A DNA stretch of 23,532 nucleotides, taken from a virus. The DNA is taken from positions 1 to 23,532 of the IMG/VR virus record IMGVR_UViG_3300032163_000106; one strand, written 5' to 3'. This document shows, one piece after another, positions 20,929 through 23,532 of the stretch. The notes beneath the pieces are model-generated. The model ran no database searches, was not told where the DNA came from, and saw nothing but the letters and a program-made list of their open reading frames with translations. Position 1 is the stretch's first letter. Each line of letters opens with the position of its first letter. Made by a program: the position numbers and the translations under genes.

Positions 20929-21651
20929 ATGAAAACAAGAGTAGTCCACACAAAATTTTGGCAAGATAATTTTATATGTTCATTAAACCACAAAGAAAAA
21001 TTGTTGTTCTTGTATCTTATAACTAACGACCGAGTGAATATATCCGGAGTTTATGAATTACCGGACAAGACGATTAGAAATGATGTTGAGATGACAGAAA
21101 TAGAATTAGAAAAAGCCAAAGAAAAATTTCATAACAATAAAAAGTTTGTGTTTTTTAATGGTTGGATAAAAATTATAAACCTAGAAAGATACCAAAATTA
21201 CACCGGTGAGAAAAATGATGTTTGTAGAGCCAAAGAACTAGAAAAAGCACCACCAGAGCTACAAACAGATACCCTATCGATACCCTATCGATACCCAACC
21301 GATAGTCCTAGTAATAAGAAATCAGTAATAAGAAATCAGAAACTAGTAATAAGTAATAAGAAAGAAGTAATAGAATTAACTGAATTATTATTTAATTTAG
21401 TTTGTAATAATTATCCGTTTGTTAAAAAGAAAGAAATAGTTCAAGCAAATTATGATGATATAGAAAAATTGAATAGTTTAGATGGTTATAGTTTCGATAT
21501 TATAAGGGCTGTAATTGATTGGTCACAAAAAGATGACTTCTGGAAGCAAAATATTCGGTCAACTAAAAAACTACGAGAAAAATTTGAACAATTATTAGTT
21601 AAAGTTAGCGGTAAATTAAACGAAAGAAAGGTGGTGAATTTTGACAACTGA
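20929..21651 (+). CDS. Phage replication initiator (winged-helix, O/replisome-organiser-like)
   Basis: 240 residues, GAGAGAGG upstream. The N-terminal ~95 residues (FWQDNFICSLNHKEKLLFLY, LITNDRVNISGVYELPDKTI, FFNGWIKIINLERYQNYTGE) match the winged-helix DNA-binding domain of phage replisome organiser/DnaD-like proteins. A basic, low-complexity linker (about 110-145) follows, whose DNA contains iterons. The C-terminus (FDIIRAVIDWSQKDDFWKQN, IRSTKKLREKFEQLLVKVSG) is the helical helicase- or loader-interaction part with the usual DDFW..NI.S..KLR..FE pattern seen in O-type replication proteins. It probably binds the iterons and recruits the host helicase. No phage helicase or loader gene is visible in the window. 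The codons are markedly AT-rich compared with the structural block. Confidence 0.8.
   Translation: MKTRVVHTKFWQDNFICSLNHKEKLLFLYLITNDRVNISGVYELPDKTIRNDVEMTEIELEKAKEKFHNNKKFVFFNGWIKIINLERYQNYTGEKNDVCRAKELEKAPPELQTDTLSIPYRYPTDSPSNKKSVIRNQKLVISNKKEVIELTELLFNLVCNNYPFVKKKEIVQANYDDIEKLNSLDGYSFDIIRAVIDWSQKDDFWKQNIRSTKKLREKFEQLLVKVSGKLNERKVVNFDN
21268..21360 (+). repeat. Iterons and purine-rich repeats inside the initiator gene (candidate origin)
   Basis: Three tandem 11-base units: GATACCCTATC at 21268-21278 and 21279-21289, and GATACCCAACC at 21290-21300, followed by a partial GATAG. Next come two 14-base repeats AGTAATAAGAAATC (21310-21323, 21324-21337) and further AGTAATAAG at 21345-21353 and 21352-21360. 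The first set is GC-mixed, the second A/G-rich and easily melted. Binding repeats followed by an A-rich strand inside the linker of an initiator gene is the layout of the lambda origin in gene O. Confidence 0.75.
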
Positions 21652-22021
21652 AATATCTAAACAACAATTAGTGTTGCGGATGAAAAGTGGAATTGAAATT
21701 TGGATTGATAGCGACAAAGCGGATAAAGTTATGAGTTATTTGCAAACACAAAAGACAGGTTTCGGAACGATTGAAAACCGATTGATAAATTTAGTAGAAA
21801 TTGAGGGGATATTCTCGCCGGTTGATTTAGAGGAACTTTCATATCGAAAACAAGGTATATGGAAGTGTAAATTTAATAAGTGGCATAATAAAAATGAAGA
21901 TTGTTCTTGCTCAAAACCGAGAGACAATTATCCCGATATAAAAATTACTCAAGGGAGTGAAAAGTCAAAAGAGTATCTCGACAATTTAAGAAAAGATTTA
22001 TTAGCTAAAAAAATAATTTAG
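21641..22021 (+). CDS. Unknown early protein with Cys/His cluster
   Basis: 126 residues from TTG 21641, chosen because AAAGGTGG (21627-21634) has good spacing and no ATG nearby has a ribosome binding site; it overlaps the initiator gene by 11 bases. MSYLQTQKTGFGTIENRLIN and LVEIEGIFSPVDLEELSYRK lead to GIWKCKFNKWHNKNEDCSC, a C-x5-H-x6-C-x-C cluster likely to hold zinc. The end is charged (KSKEYLDNLRKDLLAKKII). Similar short WKC..G.WH....C.C motifs occur in small phage proteins of unknown function. It may bind DNA or RNA in the replication module. Confidence 0.7.
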   Translation: MTTEISKQQLVLRMKSGIEIWIDSDKADKVMSYLQTQKTGFGTIENRLINLVEIEGIFSPVDLEELSYRKQGIWKCKFNKWHNKNEDCSCSKPRDNYPDIKITQGSEKSKEYLDNLRKDLLAKKII

Positions 22022-22045
22022 AAACATAATTTAAAAGGAATTGAA

Positions 22046-22129
22046 ATGACTACTGAAATGACTGAAGAACGAAAAGTCTGGATATTAAAGTTTCCTTCCG
22101 CTAGAAGTCTTGACAAGATAGAACACTAA
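22046..22129 (+). CDS. 27-residue mini-protein
   Basis: ATG 22046, with AAAAGGAA (22033-22040) at good spacing, encodes MTTEMTEERKVWILKFPSAR SLDKIEH and stops at 22127-22129. The gap 22022-22160 contains no other gene. The N-terminus MTTE and its codons resemble the start of the preceding protein (MTTEISKQ), so it may be a duplicated and truncated copy. Only the ribosome binding site supports expression. Confidence 0.4.
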   Translation: MTTEMTEERKVWILKFPSARSLDKIEH

Positions 22130-22137
22130 GGTATAGC
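22110..22137 (+). promoter_or_regulatory. Possible promoter before the HTH gene
   Basis: TTGACA (22110-22115, perfect) with a 16-base spacer and TATAGC (22132-22137, 4 of 6). It lies at the 3' end of the mini-ORF, about 24 bases before the ATG of the HTH gene. The -10 is imperfect, so this is a moderate candidate. Confidence 0.4.
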
Positions 22138-22160
22138 ATAAACACAAGGAGAATAAAAAT

Positions 22161-22346
22161 ATGGAAATCAAAGATTGTCGAATGTACACAGTTAAAGAGT
22201 TGGAAGAGATACTTAATTTGGAACGCCGGCAGGTTTACCGTTTAATTGATAGAGGGTTATTGCACGCTGTTCCAACAAGATTCAAAGAAAAAAGACGAGT
22301 TATCGGTAAGTTTCTTAAGCAATATATTAACGGAGGGAGAAAATGA
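22161..22346 (+). CDS. Excisionase-like helix-turn-helix DNA-binding protein
   Basis: 61 residues with AAGGAG at 22146-22151. MYTVKELEEILNLERRQVYR LIDRGLLHAVPTRFKEKRRV is the classic small winged HTH_17/excisionase pattern: a first helix with K-E-L-E-E-I-L, a turn at N-L, a recognition helix R-R-Q-V-Y-R-L-I, the D-R-G-L-L wing and a basic wing strand, then a closing helix (GKFLKQYING). Proteins of this class act as excisionases, transcription regulators or recombination directionality factors. No integrase is visible, so a regulatory role in early expression is just as likely. Confidence 0.75.
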   Translation: MEIKDCRMYTVKELEEILNLERRQVYRLIDRGLLHAVPTRFKEKRRVIGKFLKQYINGGRK

Positions 22347-22489
22347 AATTAAATGAAAAGCAATTTATCAAGGATGTTCAAGAACTACACAAAGCAAAAC
22401 TAGAGTATGAGACACCGGAAGAACAAGCGGCATTTATGGCTGGTGTTATCTGGCAACAAAATCAGCAATTTAAAGAAATGGGGTTTTAA
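22343..22489 (+). CDS. 48-residue unknown early protein
   Basis: ATG 22343 overlaps the HTH stop by ATGA, with GGAGGGAG (22332-22339) upstream, so translation is coupled. The protein MKLNEKQFIKDVQELHKAKL, EYETPEEQAAFMAGVIWQQN, QQFKEMGF is a charged helix with one semi-hydrophobic stretch, no membrane segment and no recognised domain. Its stop overlaps the next start by one base (TAATG). Confidence 0.65.
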   Translation: MKLNEKQFIKDVQELHKAKLEYETPEEQAAFMAGVIWQQNQQFKEMGF

Positions 22490-22713
22490 TGTTATACAAA
22501 ATTATAATCAAGAGCCATTGTGATGCGCCGGATTACGAAGATAGTGTTGAAGCAATAAATTTAGAAGAAGCAACTGATTATTTTCACGCACAATTAAAAG
22601 GTGAAGTTGAAAGAAGATTTATAAAAGAGAACATTTATTGTGAAGAAGAAGATGTTGAAACTGAAAAAGCTGATTGGTTAGACAGCCATAATGGAGAGGT
22701 AAAGACACTATGA
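22489..22713 (+). CDS. 74-residue acidic unknown early protein
   Basis: Starts in a TAATG overlap at 22489; GGGG just upstream is a weak ribosome binding site. MLYKIIIKSHCDAPDYEDSV and EAINLEEATDYFHAQLKGEV give a beta-strand then helix, followed by ERRFIKENIYCEEEDVETEK and a charged end. It is strongly acidic (Glu/Asp-rich) with two Cys. Small acidic early phage proteins sometimes mimic DNA or block host factors, but nothing specific supports that here. Confidence 0.65.
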   Translation: MLYKIIIKSHCDAPDYEDSVEAINLEEATDYFHAQLKGEVERRFIKENIYCEEEDVETEKADWLDSHNGEVKTL

Positions 22714-22859
22714 GCAGAGGGATACAAAACGATCACATAATGGCTACTAAAGAGATAATCGCACTAGAGACCGATGATTTTAGATATTTCTTGGCCAGGA
22801 TACGCAAAGACGCCAGAGAGTTTAAAGAAAGTGGAAAGAATAAAATAATAGAGGAGTAA
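22710..22859 (+). CDS. 49-residue unknown early protein
   Basis: ATG 22710 overlaps the previous stop by ATGA; GAGAGG (22694-22699) is slightly distant. MSRGIQNDHIMATKEIIALE, TDDFRYFLARIRKDAREFKE, SGKNKIIEE is a charged helical protein without Cys or membrane helix. The overlaps on its 5' side and GAGGAG of the next gene at its 3' end show it belongs to the same packed operon. Confidence 0.6.
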   Translation: MSRGIQNDHIMATKEIIALETDDFRYFLARIRKDAREFKESGKNKIIEE

Positions 22860-22860
22860 T

Positions 22861-23430
22861 ATGTTTTTACCAGAAAATTATCGTGAACCGGTAACGGACA
22901 ACTATATGAGATTTGCTGACGGAAAGAACGTCTTTAGAGTTTTATCTGAGGCGATTGTCGGTATGGAATACTGGAAAACCGAAACTAATGAAAATGGCGA
23001 GGAGGTTAGAAAACCGGTAAGAATTAAAGTTGATGAGCGGATTCCGACAGAAGAGTTGGGTTTTGATAAATGGGGAAATCCCGAATTTCCTAAACACTTC
23101 TGGGCTTTTGTTGTTTATAATCGTGCCGCAGAGAAAATTCAAATACTTGAAATCACTCAAAAGAAAATCCAGAGAGCAATTAAGTCGTTAGTAGATGACG
23201 AAGATTGGGGTGATCCGAAAGACTATGATATTTGTGTAACTCGTAGCGGTGAAAAGTTGGAAACGGAATATATCGTTCAGGGAAAACCGAAAGCAAAACT
23301 GGATGAGAGTATTTTGGAAGAGTACAAAGTGTTGAATATAAACTTAAAAGCTTTATTTAGTGGCGCTGATCCTTTTGCGAAGAAAAACGACGACGAAATT
23401 GACATTGAAGAAATTGCTAAAGAACTTTAA
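22861..23430 (+). CDS. Probable phage single-stranded DNA-binding protein
   Basis: 189 residues, GAGGAG at 22851-22856. MFLPENYREPVTDNYMRFAD, GKNVFRVLSEAIVGMEYWKT is a characteristic opening of a phage family with HFWAFVVYNRAAEKIQILEI, TQKKIQRAIKSLVDDEDWGD and PKDYDICVTRSGEKLETEYI in the core, which reads as an OB-fold-like set of strands. The C-terminus is acidic (AKKNDDEIDIEEIAKEL), as in SSB and gp2.5/gp32-type proteins, where the acidic tail contacts replication partners. Position in the replication module fits coating of ssDNA. The SSB call rests on this pattern and not on a diagnostic motif. Confidence 0.6.
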   Translation: MFLPENYREPVTDNYMRFADGKNVFRVLSEAIVGMEYWKTETNENGEEVRKPVRIKVDERIPTEELGFDKWGNPEFPKHFWAFVVYNRAAEKIQILEITQKKIQRAIKSLVDDEDWGDPKDYDICVTRSGEKLETEYIVQGKPKAKLDESILEEYKVLNINLKALFSGADPFAKKNDDEIDIEEIAKEL

Positions 23431-23446
23431 TAATTAAGGAGAGAAG

Positions 23447-23532
23447 ATGAAGATGACGAAAGAAAAGGCATTAGAGAAGATCGAAGAATTAAAGAAGTAT
23501 GTTGCTGATGAAGAGAAAACCGAGACTAAATG
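23447..23532 (+). CDS. Start of an early protein (partial, runs off the window)
   Basis: ATG 23447, with AAGGAGAG (23436-23443) upstream, opens a charged helix, MKMTKEKALEKIEELKKYVA then DEEKTETK, that continues past the right edge; ATG 23453 is an alternative start. Coiled-coil character only; no identification is possible from 28 residues. Confidence 0.6.
   Translation, partial: MKMTKEKALEKIEELKKYVADEEKTETK

Noticed and set aside
22161-22346. Evidence for a temperate lifestyle from the excisionase-like HTH protein
   Set aside because: No integrase, attachment site or CI-like repressor is visible in the window; small HTH_17 proteins are also plain regulators.

Overview
The window is part of a tailed double-stranded DNA phage genome, most like a short-tailed (podovirus) type. 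The evidence is the gene order: the end of the large terminase, a portal, a scaffold-like protein, a major capsid protein, a head-tail adaptor, a beta-propeller nozzle-like protein, a collar-domain fibre, three probable internal or ejection proteins, a tail lysin and a large fibre, then lysis and replication genes. The standard bacterial code is used: TGA occurs as a stop and no reading frame needs it as sense. Shine-Dalgarno sequences (AAGGAG type) and consensus sigma70 promoters point to a bacterial host. The host itself cannot be read from the sequence. Three perfect DnaA boxes suggest use of host DnaA. No integrase, tRNA or CRISPR array was seen.

Positions 1-18018 form the morphogenesis block, all on the plus strand and tightly packed, mostly with ATGA/TAATG overlaps or gaps under 15 bases. 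The exceptions are three gaps of 73-106 bases flanking the scaffold and capsid genes, each able to form hairpins, and a 201-base gap at 12910-13110. That last gap holds the only minus-strand gene recognised: a 47-residue single-pass membrane protein with its own perfect sigma70 promoter, arranged like a phage moron.

Positions 18027-19379 are a lysis region: a membrane protein, a 70-residue unknown, a CHAP endolysin with a proline-rich linker and a C-terminal membrane anchor, and a 52-residue holin-like protein. A PurD-like ATP-grasp enzyme follows (19387-20613).

Positions 20614-20928 are a non-coding control region. It contains three 11-bp-spaced DnaA boxes, a weak promoter overlapping the last box, an eight-codon mini-ORF ending at an intrinsic terminator, a perfect consensus sigma70 promoter, and a roughly 120-nt leader with two long helices whose arms interleave. 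It leads into a more AT-rich early module (20929-23532). This module encodes a winged-helix replication initiator with 11-bp iterons and an A-rich purine tract inside its linker (a lambda-O-like origin layout), a Cys/His protein, several very small proteins, an excisionase-like helix-turn-helix protein, a probable ssDNA-binding protein and the start of one more gene.

The least conventional parts are the replication control region (DnaA boxes, switch-like leader and iteron-bearing initiator gene) and the antisense membrane moron. The family names come from motif reading alone, without any database search.
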